DNA of 64,000 bases from Streptomyces sedi (GCF_006335015.1 NZ_VDGT01000020.1:1-64000); one strand, 5' to 3'. Shown: positions 44,807 through 53,625, numbered from the stretch's first letter. The notes: generated from the letters alone by a model not told the origin. A program made the numbers and translations.

Positions 44807-45795
44807 TGCACGAGCCACCACCCGAACTGGACCCGTCCGCCCTGGCCGCCCTGCTGCGGGAGCGCTGGGGTCTGACGCCGGCCTCCCTGGAGCACTCCCC
44901 CGTCGGCTTCGGCGGCTACCACTGGACCGCCGCGGAGGAGGGCGGCCGGCGGTGGTTCGTCACCGCCTGGGACCTCGACGCCGGACAGGCCCGGCTGCCG
45001 ACGCTGACGGCGGCCCTGGACGCGACGGCCGTCCTGGCGGGCGGGATCGACGGCGTCGTGGGGCCGGTGCCCGACCGCGAGGGGGCGACGACGCGCACGC
45101 TGGGCACGCGCTACGCGGTGGCCGTCTTCCCCTGGGCGACGGGCACGGGCGGTGCCCACGGCCAGGAGTACTCGCCTGAGCGGCGCCGGGCGCTGCTGGG
45201 CCTGCTGGCCTCGGTGCACGGCTCGTCCCGGCTCGTTCCCGACGCCCCGCGCCTCGCCCCCGAGCTGGGCCAACGCGCCGTGCTGGAGCGGGCGTTGGAC
45301 GAGCTGTCGACGCCCTGGACGGGCGGGCCCTACGCCGAGCCGGCGCGCGCGGCGCTGAGGGAGCGTCAGCCGGACGCGGTGCGCGCGACGTTGGACCTCT
45401 TCGACGCGCTGCTCGCCCGGACGCGCGCGGAGGGCGTGCCGTCGGTGCTCACCCACGGAGAGCCGCACCCGGGCAACGTGCTGTGGAGCGAGGGGCGTCC
45501 GGCGCTGATCGACTGGGACACCGTCGGGCTCGCCCCGGCCGAACGCGACCTGTGGCAGGTCACGGAGGACCCCGCCGAACTGGCCGCCTACACCGGGGCC
45601 GGCGGCGGCCCGGTCTCCCCCACCGCGCTGCGGCTCTACCGGCTGCGCTGGGACCTGGACGAGATCACGCTCTATCTGGGCCAGTTCCGCGCCCCGCACG
45701 GCGGGGGCCGGGACAGCGCGGTGGCGTTCGACGGGCTCGTCGAGTCCCTGGACCGGGCGTTGGCGGAGCGGGAACGCGGCGGACCGGGGACCTGA
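44806..45795 (+). CDS. Aminoglycoside phosphotransferase/kinase-like protein
   Basis: This 329-residue protein has an APH-type kinase fold: the catalytic loop LTHGEPHPGNVLW and the metal-binding DWDTV in PALIDWDTVGLAPAERD. The N-terminal nucleotide loop is weak (HSPVGFGGYHWT). It probably phosphorylates a small molecule such as an aminoglycoside, choline or sugar; nothing defines the substrate. Its ATG overlaps the bioD stop by one base. TACCGT lies six bases upstream, so it may also start its own leaderless message. Its role in the biotin operon is unclear. Confidence 0.82.
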   Translation: MHEPPPELDPSALAALLRERWGLTPASLEHSPVGFGGYHWTAAEEGGRRWFVTAWDLDAGQARLPTLTAALDATAVLAGGIDGVVGPVPDREGATTRTLGTRYAVAVFPWATGTGGAHGQEYSPERRRALLGLLASVHGSSRLVPDAPRLAPELGQRAVLERALDELSTPWTGGPYAEPARAALRERQPDAVRATLDLFDALLARTRAEGVPSVLTHGEPHPGNVLWSEGRPALIDWDTVGLAPAERDLWQVTEDPAELAAYTGAGGGPVSPTALRLYRLRWDLDEITLYLGQFRAPHGGGRDSAVAFDGLVESLDRALAERERGGPGT

Positions 45796-45830
45796 CCACG
45801 GCCCGGGCCGGCGGGGGCCGGGCCGTGGTC
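45794..45830. terminator. Bidirectional terminator after biotin operon
   Basis: Perfect 13-bp arms (GACCACGGCCCGG at 45794-45806 and its complement at 45818-45830) with an 11-nt loop start at the kinase stop and lie between convergent genes. Confidence 0.7.
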
Positions 45831-45880
45831 GGTGTCCCGTGCGCGACGTCCCGCCGGCTGACCCGGCCCCCGCCGTTCCG

Positions 45881-46855
45881 TCAGGAGGCGCGGGTCGACG
45901 CGTCGAGCCCGAAGAAGCGGATCGTCTCGGCGGCCATCCCGGACCGCGGCAGGTCGTGGCCGGCGCCGGCGAGGCTGATCGCCTCCACCGGCGCGCGCTC
46001 ACCGGCGTCGCCGTAGCGGGTCCTGGTCCAGTTCGGCTGCGGGCTGTCGGTGAGCGCCGGCGTCTGGCCGACGCCCAGCACGTCGGTCCACTGCTTGACC
46101 TCCTCGGCGAGGTTGTTGTGGTGGAGTATCGCGTCCTCCGTGCCGTGCCACAGCTGCATCCTGGGGCGTTCCCCCGCGTATCCCGGGTAGGCGGCGCGCG
46201 CGAGGTCGCCCCACTCCGCCGGGCCGCGGCTGATCTGTCCGTTGGCGCACTGGCTGTTCCACTCCGAGCCGTCGGTGGTCGCGAAGCAGCCGAACGGCAC
46301 GCCCATGTACGCGGCGCCCGCCCGGAACACGTCCGGGTAGTTGCCGAGCAGCACGTTGGTCATCATGGCGCCGGACGAGGCGCCGGCGACGAACACCCGC
46401 TCGCTGTCCGCGCCGTGATGGTTCGTCACATAGTCGACCATGGAGCGGATACCGACGGGGTCGCTGCCGCCTCCCCTGGTCAGGGCCTGCGGCGAGGAGA
46501 CGTCGAAGCACTGCCCCGAGCGGGTCGCGGACGGGTAGACGACGAGGAAGCCGTGGCGGTCGGCGAGCGAGGCGAACTCGGTGCCGGAGTGGAACGCGGG
46601 CCCCGAGCCCGTGCAGTAGTGCACGGCCACCAACACCGCGGGGTTCTCCGGGGCGTTGTCCGGAACGTAGAGGTGCATCCGCAGCCCGCTCGGGTTCTCC
46701 CCGAAGTCCGCGATCTCGGTCAGCTCGGCCGCCCGCGCCGGTGGCGCGACGACCAACAGCGTTGCCAGCAGCGGGAGTACGGCCGTCAGCAGCGCCCGCG
46801 CGACGGAGCGCCGCCGACGGGTTCCGGTGGGGGGTGACGCGACTCTGGTGAACAT
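45881..46855 (-). CDS. Secreted esterase, PHB-depolymerase/CE1 type
   Basis: This 324-residue protein has a signal peptide (basic start TRRRRS, hydrophobic core, cleavage probably after ARA near residue 42) and an alpha/beta hydrolase domain with nucleophile Ser160 in GASSGAMM. VLVAVHYCTGSG, VVYPSAT and LWHGTEDAI are typical of short-chain PHA depolymerases and related acetylxylan/feruloyl esterases of family CE1. Secretion and the carbohydrate theme of this region make a plant-polymer esterase plausible. It starts 27 bases from the divergent PucR-type regulator, which may control it. Confidence 0.85.
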   Translation of the reverse strand: MFTRVASPPTGTRRRRSVARALLTAVLPLLATLLVVAPPARAAELTEIADFGENPSGLRMHLYVPDNAPENPAVLVAVHYCTGSGPAFHSGTEFASLADRHGFLVVYPSATRSGQCFDVSSPQALTRGGGSDPVGIRSMVDYVTNHHGADSERVFVAGASSGAMMTNVLLGNYPDVFRAGAAYMGVPFGCFATTDGSEWNSQCANGQISRGPAEWGDLARAAYPGYAGERPRMQLWHGTEDAILHHNNLAEEVKQWTDVLGVGQTPALTDSPQPNWTRTRYGDAGERAPVEAISLAGAGHDLPRSGMAAETIRFFGLDASTRAS

Positions 46856-46882
46856 GTTTCCGCCCTTTCTAGACTGCGGATC

Positions 46883-48016
46883 GTGAAGGGTCTGTTACAG
46901 CGGTTGAACGTGCTCGACGCCGACGCGGCAGCGGCCGTTCGGGTCATCGCCCACTACCAGGCGCTGTTGAACGCCGGTCCGGTCGATCCGACGGCGCTGA
47001 CGCGCGCGACGGCGGGGCTGCTGGGCTGCCCGGCCGGGATGGAGCTGGCCGACGGCGGGCGACTGCGGTTCGGTCCCGACGGCCGGGAGCTGCCGGGGGC
47101 GGCCGGCCGGGCCTCGGGCCAGGTGAAGCTGTCCCCCACCGGGCGCGTCTGGCTTGAACGGGCAGAGGGTGCGGGCCCGTTGGACGCCCTCGCGCTGGAG
47201 TGGATGGCCCTCGCCGCCCGGGTCGGAGGCCCGGCCGGGACCGTCGCGCCGCCGAGTGCGGCCGACCCGACGCTGGTGGAACGGGTGCTCTCGGCTGGGG
47301 AGAGCGCGCGGGAACGGGCCGACGCCGTACGCCTGTTGGGGTTGCGGCCCGAGGTTCCGCTGCGGGTGCTGGCCGTGGCGGCGGGGCCGGAAGACGACCC
47401 CGGGGTCGTGGCGGTGACGCTGCTGGCCCGCTGCGGCCTGGCGACGTCGGCGCGGGTGGCCGCGGTGGGGCCGTTGGCCGCCGCGTTCGTGCAGCCGGGG
47501 GCGTCGGACGGCGGGGAGTCACCGGCCGCCGCGGTGCGGGCGGCCCTGACCGGGCGCGGCGGGGAGCGGGCCGTGCGCTGCGGCGTGGGTGGTACGGCGT
47601 CGCCGGCCACGGCCGCCGTCTCCTGGGCGCAGGCCACCACGGCGCTGCGCTTCACCGACACCGACGATCCCGACGAACAGGTCGCGGACCACGCGGCGTT
47701 GGGCCCGTTGGCACTGTTGGCCGAGGTGCCGCGGGAGCGGCTGCGCGCCGAGCCCGGGGTGCGGGCGCTGGCCGCGCTCGCCGAACGGGAGGGCGGCCGA
47801 CCGGTGTTGGCGGCGCTCTCCGCGTACTGCCGCACCGGTTCGCTGCGCCGCGCCGCGGCCTCCCTCCATCTGCACCACAGCTCGGTGGCCGACCGGCTGT
47901 CGACGGTCGAGGAGGCCCTGGGCTGGCGGCTGCACCGGCCCGAGGGGCTGCTCACCGCGCAACTCGCCCTGTATGCCCGGCGCTTGTCCGAGCGCGAGAA
48001 CCCCGCACCGGAGTGA
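46883..48016 (+). CDS. PucR-type HTH regulator with early TTA codon
   Basis: This 377-residue protein has a C-terminal helix-turn-helix of PucR/CdaR kind (VLAALSAYCRTGSLRRAAASLHLHHSSVADRLSTVEEALGWRL, residues about 310-355), preceded by a poorly conserved sensor part. The GTG at 46883 has no Shine-Dalgarno; TAGACT at 46870-46875 lies seven bases upstream, so the message is probably leaderless. Codon 5 (46895-46897) is TTA, so translation should depend strongly on bldA tRNA. It is divergent from the secreted esterase with only 27 bases between, and the promoter lies in that narrow gap. Confidence 0.8.
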   Translation: MKGLLQRLNVLDADAAAAVRVIAHYQALLNAGPVDPTALTRATAGLLGCPAGMELADGGRLRFGPDGRELPGAAGRASGQVKLSPTGRVWLERAEGAGPLDALALEWMALAARVGGPAGTVAPPSAADPTLVERVLSAGESARERADAVRLLGLRPEVPLRVLAVAAGPEDDPGVVAVTLLARCGLATSARVAAVGPLAAAFVQPGASDGGESPAAAVRAALTGRGGERAVRCGVGGTASPATAAVSWAQATTALRFTDTDDPDEQVADHAALGPLALLAEVPRERLRAEPGVRALAALAEREGGRPVLAALSAYCRTGSLRRAAASLHLHHSSVADRLSTVEEALGWRLHRPEGLLTAQLALYARRLSERENPAPE

Positions 48017-48023
48017 GGCCCCG

Positions 48024-48971
48024 TCATGCCGCGAGTCCCGCGCGGAGCGCGGCCAAGGCGTCCGCCTGGATACGCCGGGCCACCCCCGAGTGGGTGACCG
48101 CGGCGCACCCGTGGAACGTCCCCGGGTAGAGCCGCGCCTCGGTCGGCACCCCGGCCGCGCGCAGCCCCTCGGCGAACGCCAACGCCTCGTCGCGCAGCGG
48201 GTCGAACTCCATGACCGCCACGAACGTCGGCGGCAGCCCCGCGAGTCGGCGGGCACGCGCGGGCGCCGCGTACGCCGGCACCCGCGCGCCGCCGCGCACG
48301 CCGGGCCCCAGATACGCCTCCCAACTCAGGCGCGCGTTACGGCGGTTCCACACCGGCGTGTCGGTGAAGACCCGCGCGCTCCCGGTGGCGAGCCGGTCGT
48401 CGAGCGCGGGGCTGTGCAGGTGGAGATGGCGCGGCAGCCGGCCGCCGAGATCGCGCAGGAGCAGCGCGGCCCCGGCCGCCAGCCCCGCCCCCGCGCTGTC
48501 CCCCCACAGCGCGATCCGTCCCGGGTCGACGCCCAGCGCGCCGGCGTGCTCCCCCAGCCAGCGCAGCCCGGCACACACGTCGTCCAGCGGCGCCGGATAG
48601 GGATGCTCGGGCGCCAGCCGGTAGTCGACGACGGCCACCACCGCCGGCAGCTCCCGCGCGAGCCGGACGTTCCACTCGTGGTCCACGTCGGGCGAGCCGA
48701 GGACGAAGCCCCCGCCGTGCACGCCGTACACGGCGGGCAGCGGACCCCGTCGCCCCTCGGGCCGGTAGACGCGCAACGGCACCTTCGGGTCGCCCGGCGC
48801 ACGGCCGGGGACCAGGACCTCCCGCACCTCGACCCCGCGGGTGTCGACGGTCGCCGTCGCCACCGCCAGCTCGGCCGCCTGCGCGGCCCGGGCCGCGGCC
48901 AGGTCCGTGAGGTCGACCTCCGCCAACAGCGGTACCACGGCGGCCAGTTCGGGATCGAAGCGATAGTCCAC
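48024..48971 (-). CDS. Alpha/beta hydrolase (HSL-family carboxylesterase)
   Basis: This 315-residue protein has the hormone-sensitive-lipase family motif VHGGGFVLGSP for the oxyanion hole, the nucleophile GDSAGAGLAAG, the acid in MEFDPLRDEALAFAE and the catalytic His in GTFHGC. It hydrolyses small esters in the cytosol; no signal peptide is seen. The GTG at 48971 is chosen with GGAGG ten bases upstream; the open frame extends to 49208 without start signals. It converges on the PucR-type gene with 7 bases between stops. Confidence 0.9.
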   Translation of the reverse strand: MDYRFDPELAAVVPLLAEVDLTDLAAARAAQAAELAVATATVDTRGVEVREVLVPGRAPGDPKVPLRVYRPEGRRGPLPAVYGVHGGGFVLGSPDVDHEWNVRLARELPAVVAVVDYRLAPEHPYPAPLDDVCAGLRWLGEHAGALGVDPGRIALWGDSAGAGLAAGAALLLRDLGGRLPRHLHLHSPALDDRLATGSARVFTDTPVWNRRNARLSWEAYLGPGVRGGARVPAYAAPARARRLAGLPPTFVAVMEFDPLRDEALAFAEGLRAAGVPTEARLYPGTFHGCAAVTHSGVARRIQADALAALRAGLAA

Positions 48972-49195
48972 GCGGCCCGCACCTCCGCTCTCGACGGCGG
49001 CGCCGTGCCGCACGCGGGAAACATCCCACGCCGGGCCGCCGCCGGAAAGCAGACACCCGTCGGGAAAACCGCGCCCGGGGCCCGACAAACGTGCGCGCCG
49101 CAGCTCGGAGGGGCGGCGACGGAACGAGGCGGGGCCCGCCGGCCGCCGCTCATCGAAACGGCCCGCCGGAAGTTCTCGGACACCTACCGGAAGTC

Positions 49196-49224
49196 TTGAC
49201 GCGCTCACCCCCCGTCCCTACGTT
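49196..49224 (+). promoter_or_regulatory. Predicted promoter without an assigned gene
   Basis: TTGACG (49196-49201) and TACGTT (49219-49224) are separated by 17 bases. The start point would be near 49231, 276 bases before the LacI-type ATG. It could give that gene a long leader or drive a small RNA. Confidence 0.45.
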
Positions 49225-49388
49225 CACCGCGTTCGCACCGCCGCCGAGCCGAGGGGAGGACGCGGCGCCGCCCCCGAGAGCCGGCCGGGCCGGCTCCGCG
49301 TGGGACGGAGGGCACCCGCGCCCCACGGCCCCCTCCAGGCGGCCGGACCGGCCCGGTTCGCCTTCGGAGATCCGATCCCTCCGATCCC

Positions 49389-49417
49389 TTGTGCGAAGCC
49401 CGACGGATGTCTACGAT
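49389..49417 (+). promoter_or_regulatory. Predicted promoter of the lacI-type/sugar operon
   Basis: TTGTGC (49389-49394) and TACGAT (49412-49417) are separated by 17 bases. The predicted start near 49425 lies just before the 22-bp palindrome, which suits autorepression. Confidence 0.5.
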
Positions 49418-49429
49418 TCCGGACGAACC

Positions 49430-49451
49430 CCAGTCGAATCGATTCGACTGG
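49430..49451. promoter_or_regulatory. Candidate LacI operator (22-bp perfect palindrome)
   Basis: Two 11-base halves (CCAGTCGAATC at 49430-49440 and its complement at 49441-49451) form a perfect dyad. It begins about five bases after the predicted transcription start, 56 bases before the LacI-type ATG. Confidence 0.7.
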
Positions 49452-49465
49452 CTTCGACCCGCATC

Positions 49466-49483
49466 GATCGCGACGTCGCGATC
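49466..49483. promoter_or_regulatory. Second palindrome (18 bp) before lacI-type gene
   Basis: GATCGCGAC at 49466-49474 is followed directly by its complement at 49475-49483. Its sequence differs from the 22-bp operator, so it may bind another factor or form a leader hairpin. The centre-to-centre distance to the first dyad is 34 bp. Confidence 0.5.
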
Positions 49484-49506
49484 CAGCCGTTCGAGAGGGG
49501 CGCCCC

Positions 49507-50523
49507 ATGGTGACCATCAAGGACGTCGCCCGGCACGCCGGGGTGGCTCCCAGCACGGTCTCCTACGTGCTCAGCGGCTCCCGCAAGATCTCCGACGAGA
49601 CCCGTGCCGCCGTCCGCGCCGCCATCGACGAGCTGGGCTACCACCCGCGCGCCTCGGCCCGCACGCTGCGGCGCGCGCGCAGCGAGGTGCTGGTGCTGGC
49701 GGTACCCCGTGAGCCGGGGAAGTACCGGGCGGTCGACGGCAGGTTCGCGATCGACATCGGCGACACCGCCCGGGACCTCGGCTACGACCTGCTGTTGATG
49801 ACCGACCCCGACGGGGTGCGCGGACTGACCCGGGTGGCCCGCAGCGGGCTGGCGGACGGCGCCGTGCTGATGGCCGTGCGCGAGAGCGACCCGCGCGTCG
49901 CCGCGCTGCGGAAGCACGGCTTCCCGGCAGCGCTGGTCGGGCACGGCGACGAGAGCGAAACGGACTCCCCTCCCTGGGTCGACCTGGACTGGGCCGCGGC
50001 GGCCGGCCTCGCGGTGCGGGAGGCGGTGGCGGCCGGCCACCGGCGGATCGCCTACTGGGCCTCGGCCGACCACGAGTTCGCCGCCCGGAACGGCTACGCG
50101 CTGCGCGGTCTGGCCGGCGCGGAGACCGCCGCGCGGACGTCCGGCGCCGCGTTGGTGGTGCGGCGATCGACCGTCGACCCGACGGCGCTGCGGGCGCGGC
50201 TGGCCGAGGTGCTCACCGCGCGCCCCCGCCCGACCGCGCTGCTGGTCCAGCATCTGATCCCGCTGCCCCTGCTGCTGGACGAGATCGCCGCGCTGGGGCT
50301 GCGGGTGCCGGACGACCTGGCGGTGGTGCTGGTCGGCAGCCTGCCGGACGAGCCGGCGCCCCGGCTGCTGCCGCGCATCGAACTGCCGGTGGGGCGGATG
50401 GCCGAGGCCGCGGTGCGGCTGGTGGTCAGCGCCGTCGAGGGCGGTGAACGGGCGGCCGGTGACCACGAGTTGATCGCCCCCCGGATGGCCGAGGGGCCGC
50501 CGGTCGCGGCACCGGGCGGGTGA
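49507..50523 (+). CDS. LacI family transcriptional regulator
   Basis: This 338-residue protein has the LacI helix-turn-helix at residues 2-48 (VTIKDVARHAGVAPSTVSYVLSGSRKISDETRAAVRAAIDELGYHP) and an effector domain. The ATG has GAGAGGGG upstream. It is followed after 83 bases by the binding-protein gene in the same direction, and a hairpin (arms 50551-50557, 50568-50574) lies between them. It probably represses its own promoter and the whole importer and glycosidase operon, with induction by a xyloglucan- or cellulose-derived sugar. Confidence 0.92.
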   Translation: MVTIKDVARHAGVAPSTVSYVLSGSRKISDETRAAVRAAIDELGYHPRASARTLRRARSEVLVLAVPREPGKYRAVDGRFAIDIGDTARDLGYDLLLMTDPDGVRGLTRVARSGLADGAVLMAVRESDPRVAALRKHGFPAALVGHGDESETDSPPWVDLDWAAAAGLAVREAVAAGHRRIAYWASADHEFAARNGYALRGLAGAETAARTSGAALVVRRSTVDPTALRARLAEVLTARPRPTALLVQHLIPLPLLLDEIAALGLRVPDDLAVVLVGSLPDEPAPRLLPRIELPVGRMAEAAVRLVVSAVEGGERAAGDHELIAPRMAEGPPVAAPGG

Positions 50524-50550
50524 GGTGACCCCCCACGAACCCCCACGAAG

Positions 50551-50574
50551 GGGCGCGCCGGGAACGACGCGCCC
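50551..50574 (+). promoter_or_regulatory. Hairpin between lacI-type and binding-protein genes
   Basis: GGGCGCG (50551-50557) and CGCGCCC (50568-50574) can pair around a 10-nt loop. No operator-like dyad is seen here, so the binding-protein gene probably depends on the promoter upstream of the regulator. Confidence 0.4.
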
Positions 50575-50606
50575 GAGGAGCGAACGGACCTGCGAACGAG
50601 AGACTG

Positions 50607-51845
50607 ATGTCAGCTAGCAACGGAAGGACCCGCCGTTCGGCGGCGGCCGTCGGCCTGACGGCGGCCACACTCGCGGTCGGGCTCACCGGCTGCGCCGCCG
50701 AGCCCGACCCGGACACGGTGACGGTGCTCAACTCGGCGACGGACACGGCCGAACACGAGGCGAACCAGGACTTCTTCGACCGCTGCGCCGAGCCCCTGGG
50801 GCTGCGGGTGGAGCAGATCAGCGTGCCCGCCGACCAGGTGGCGTCCAAGGCGCTGCGGATGGCGTCGTCCGACTCGCTCACCGACATCCTGGAGCTGGAC
50901 GGCTCCGAGCTGCCGCAGTTCGCGGAGACGGACGGCCTGCGGCCGATCGGTGAGGTCGGCGTGGAGACCGAGGGGCTCTCGGACAGCTCGATCTCGTTGG
51001 GCTCCTTCGAGGACACCCAGTACGGGGTGGCGCGCTCGGTGAACTCCCTGGCGTTGATCTACAACACCGAGCTGCTGGCCGAGGCCGGCCTCGAACCACC
51101 CACGACCTGGGACGAACTCCGCTCGGCGGCGGCGGAGTTGACAGGGGGCGACACCTACGGGATGGCGTTCAGCGCCAGTCCGGACGCGGACGGTGTCTAC
51201 CAGTTCCTGCCGTTCTTCTGGTCAGCGGGCGGCGACGAGTCGCGGCTGGCCGAGGGCGGGGGCGGCGCGTCCGCGCTGGCGCTCTGGAAGGAACTGGTCG
51301 ACTCGGGCTCGACCTCGCGCTCGGTGGTCAACTGGAACCAGCAGGATGTCAACGACCAGTTCGTCTCGGGCCGCGCGGCGATGATGATCAACGGTCCCTG
51401 GCAGGTGCCGGTGCTGGACGCGCAGGACGACGTGGACTGGGCGGTGGCCTCGATACCGGTGCCCGAGGAGGGCGTCGACCCGCTGCCGCCGATCGGCGGC
51501 ACCGTGATGACCGTGCCGAAGAACGACGACCGGGAGCGGGAGCGCAACGCGGGCCGGGTGCTCGACTGCCTCAACTCGCGGGAGAACCAGTTGGCCTGGG
51601 GCGAGCGCGTGAACAACGTGCCGACCAGGGCCGAGGCCGCCGCGACCTATCGGGAGCAGAACCCGAAGCTGGCGCCGTTCGCCGACCTGGTGGAGACCGC
51701 GCGCTCGCGCACGGCGGTGGTCGGCACCCGGTGGCCGGTGGTCGGCGACGCGCTGGCCGGTGCCTTCCAGTCGGTACTGACCGGACGCTCCTCCCCCGAG
51801 GACGCGCTGCGGAACGCCCAGCGGCAGGCGGGTGAGGACGGATGA
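50607..51845 (+). CDS. Sugar-binding lipoprotein of ABC importer (family 1)
   Basis: This 412-residue protein has a lipobox ending GLTGC (Cys29) and a family 1 sugar-binding fold: NSLALIYNTELLAEAGLEPPTTWDELRSAA, GRAAMMINGPWQVP and PIGGTVMTVPKN. It captures an oligosaccharide outside the cell and delivers it to the two permeases behind it. The stop overlaps the first permease start (ATGA). No ATPase gene is in the operon, so it likely uses a shared MsiK-type ATPase encoded elsewhere, as in other streptomycete sugar importers. Confidence 0.92.
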   Translation: MSASNGRTRRSAAAVGLTAATLAVGLTGCAAEPDPDTVTVLNSATDTAEHEANQDFFDRCAEPLGLRVEQISVPADQVASKALRMASSDSLTDILELDGSELPQFAETDGLRPIGEVGVETEGLSDSSISLGSFEDTQYGVARSVNSLALIYNTELLAEAGLEPPTTWDELRSAAAELTGGDTYGMAFSASPDADGVYQFLPFFWSAGGDESRLAEGGGGASALALWKELVDSGSTSRSVVNWNQQDVNDQFVSGRAAMMINGPWQVPVLDAQDDVDWAVASIPVPEEGVDPLPPIGGTVMTVPKNDDRERERNAGRVLDCLNSRENQLAWGERVNNVPTRAEAAATYREQNPKLAPFADLVETARSRTAVVGTRWPVVGDALAGAFQSVLTGRSSPEDALRNAQRQAGEDG

Positions 51846-52765
51846 GCCGGACGACCGAGCGGAGCCGGGCGCGAAGCCCGCGCGTGCGGGCGCTGTACCG
51901 CTGGCTGTTCGTGCTGCCGGCCCTGCTCTACATGCTGGCGTTCTTCGGCTATCCGCTGGTGCGGAACGTGCTGATGAGCTTCCAGGAGTTCACCCCGCGC
52001 ACGTACTTCACCGGTGAGGCACCCTTCAACGGACTGGAGAACTGGCGGGCGGTCTTCGACGACCCGCTGTTGAAGGACGCGTTCTGGCAGACGATGGTCT
52101 TCACCGTCGGCTCGCTGGTCGGCCAGTTCACCCTCGGCATGGCGCTGGCGGTCTTCTTCTCGCGGCGGTTCCGGCTCTCCGGGCCGGTCCGGGCCGTCCT
52201 TCTGCTGCCGTGGCTGGTCCCGATGGTGGTCTCCGCAGTGGTCTGGCGACGGATCATGGACGAGGACCACGGGGTGCTCAACAGCTTCCTGGAGACGGTG
52301 GGGCTGAGCTCCGACGGGGTGCCGTGGCTGTCCAGTCCGAGCGTCGCGCTGCTCTCGGTGATCCTGGTCAACGTCTGGATCGGCATCCCGTTCAACATGG
52401 TGATCCTGTACGGCGGACTTCAGGAGATCCCCGAGGAGCTGTACGAGGCAGCCGCGCTGGACGGCGCCGGGCCGTGGCGGACGTTCTGGCGGATCACGCT
52501 GCCGATGCTGCGCCCGGTGGTCACGGTGGTGCTGGTTCTGGGCTTCATGTCCACCGTGAAGATCCTGGACCTGGTGCTGGCGCTGACCGGCGGCGGCCCG
52601 GCCGACTCGACCCAGACCCTGGGCACGCTCACCTACCAACTCTCCTTCCTGCGCCTGGACTTCGGCCAGGGCGCCGTGGTGGGCAACATTCTGATCGTGA
52701 TCAGCGCGGTCTTCGCCGTGCTCTATCTGCGCGCCAACCGGGCCGACCAGGGCTCGGGGAGGTGA
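51842..52765 (+). CDS. Sugar ABC transporter permease (MalF type)
   Basis: This 307-residue integral membrane protein has about six helices and the EAA loop EAAALDGAGPWRTFWRITLP near residue 200 that docks to the ATPase. An N-terminal hydrophobic segment (WLFVLPALLYMLAFFGYPLV) is typical. It is coupled to the binding-protein gene by an ATGA overlap and sits immediately before the second permease. Confidence 0.93.
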   Translation: MSRTTERSRARSPRVRALYRWLFVLPALLYMLAFFGYPLVRNVLMSFQEFTPRTYFTGEAPFNGLENWRAVFDDPLLKDAFWQTMVFTVGSLVGQFTLGMALAVFFSRRFRLSGPVRAVLLLPWLVPMVVSAVVWRRIMDEDHGVLNSFLETVGLSSDGVPWLSSPSVALLSVILVNVWIGIPFNMVILYGGLQEIPEELYEAAALDGAGPWRTFWRITLPMLRPVVTVVLVLGFMSTVKILDLVLALTGGGPADSTQTLGTLTYQLSFLRLDFGQGAVVGNILIVISAVFAVLYLRANRADQGSGR

Positions 52766-52766
52766 G

Positions 52767-53600
52767 GTGACGATGCGACAGCGGACAAGCCGTTCCCCGG
52801 TGGCCCGTTGGGGCAGCACGGTGGTGGCGCTGCTGGTACTGGCCGTGATGCTCTTCCCGGTGTACTGGATGGTCTCGACGGCCCTCCAGCCGCACTCCTC
52901 GATCGCCTCGGCCGACCTGATCCCGACCTCGCCGAGCCTGGACAACTTCCGCACCGCACTGGACAGTCAGGGTGGTTCACTGGTCACCAGTCTGGTGGTG
53001 GCCCTGGGCGCCGTGGTGGTCTGTCTGGCACTGGCTGCGCCCGCGGCCTACGGGCTGGCCCAGTTCGGTCTGCGCGGCGGGCGTTCGATCGTCTTCGGCA
53101 CGCTGATCACGCAGATGGTGCCGGGGATCGTGGTGGCCAACGCGCTCTACAGCGCCTACGCCGAGCTGGGACTGGTCAACTCCTATCTCGGGCTGATCCT
53201 GGCGGACGCCTCGCTGGGGCTGCCGTTCGCGATCGTGCTGCTGCGGGCGTTCATGGTCTCCATCCCCTCGGAGGTGGTGGAGGCCGCGATGGTGGACGGC
53301 GCCAACCGGTTCACCGCGTTCGTGCGGATCGTGCTCCCGATGAGCCGGAACGCGCTGATCACCTCGGGGCTCTTCGCCTTCCTCTTCGCGTGGGCGGACT
53401 TCGTCTTCGCGCTGACCCTCAACACGACGGACGACGTCCGGCCGGTCACGCTCGGGCTCTACCAGTTCATCGGGGCCCATGTGAGCGACTGGGGAGCGGT
53501 GATGGCCACCGCCGTGCTGTCCGCCATCCCGGCGGCGATCCTGCTGGTCGTCGCGCAGAAGTACATCGCCGCCGGGATCGCCGGCGGCTCCATCAAGTAG
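52767..53600 (+). CDS. Sugar ABC transporter permease (MalG type)
   Basis: This 277-residue permease has the EAA loop EAAMVDGANRFTAFVRIVLP near residue 175 and a C-terminus ending YIAAGIAGGSIK, typical for MalG-type proteins. The GTG at 52767 lies behind GGGGAGG; the ATG two codons later is an alternative. It pairs with the MalF-type protein as the translocation channel. Confidence 0.93.
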   Translation: MTMRQRTSRSPVARWGSTVVALLVLAVMLFPVYWMVSTALQPHSSIASADLIPTSPSLDNFRTALDSQGGSLVTSLVVALGAVVVCLALAAPAAYGLAQFGLRGGRSIVFGTLITQMVPGIVVANALYSAYAELGLVNSYLGLILADASLGLPFAIVLLRAFMVSIPSEVVEAAMVDGANRFTAFVRIVLPMSRNALITSGLFAFLFAWADFVFALTLNTTDDVRPVTLGLYQFIGAHVSDWGAVMATAVLSAIPAAILLVVAQKYIAAGIAGGSIK

Positions 53601-53625
53601 ACGGGGCCCTCCGGGGCCGACCAGC

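Larger units (their letters stand above)
48972..49506. other. Long intergenic region upstream of lacI-type gene
   Basis: This 535-bp region contains no convincing gene, although a frame in register with the LacI gene is open from 49300. It holds two consensus-like plus-strand promoters (49196-49224 and 49389-49417) and two perfect palindromes (49430-49451, 49466-49483). The stretch 48972-49190 shows nothing I can interpret. Confidence 0.55.

Noticed and set aside
48972..49190. N-terminal extension of the carboxylesterase up to 49208
   Set aside because: The extension has no family similarity and no ribosome binding site at its start; GGAGG supports the GTG at 48971.
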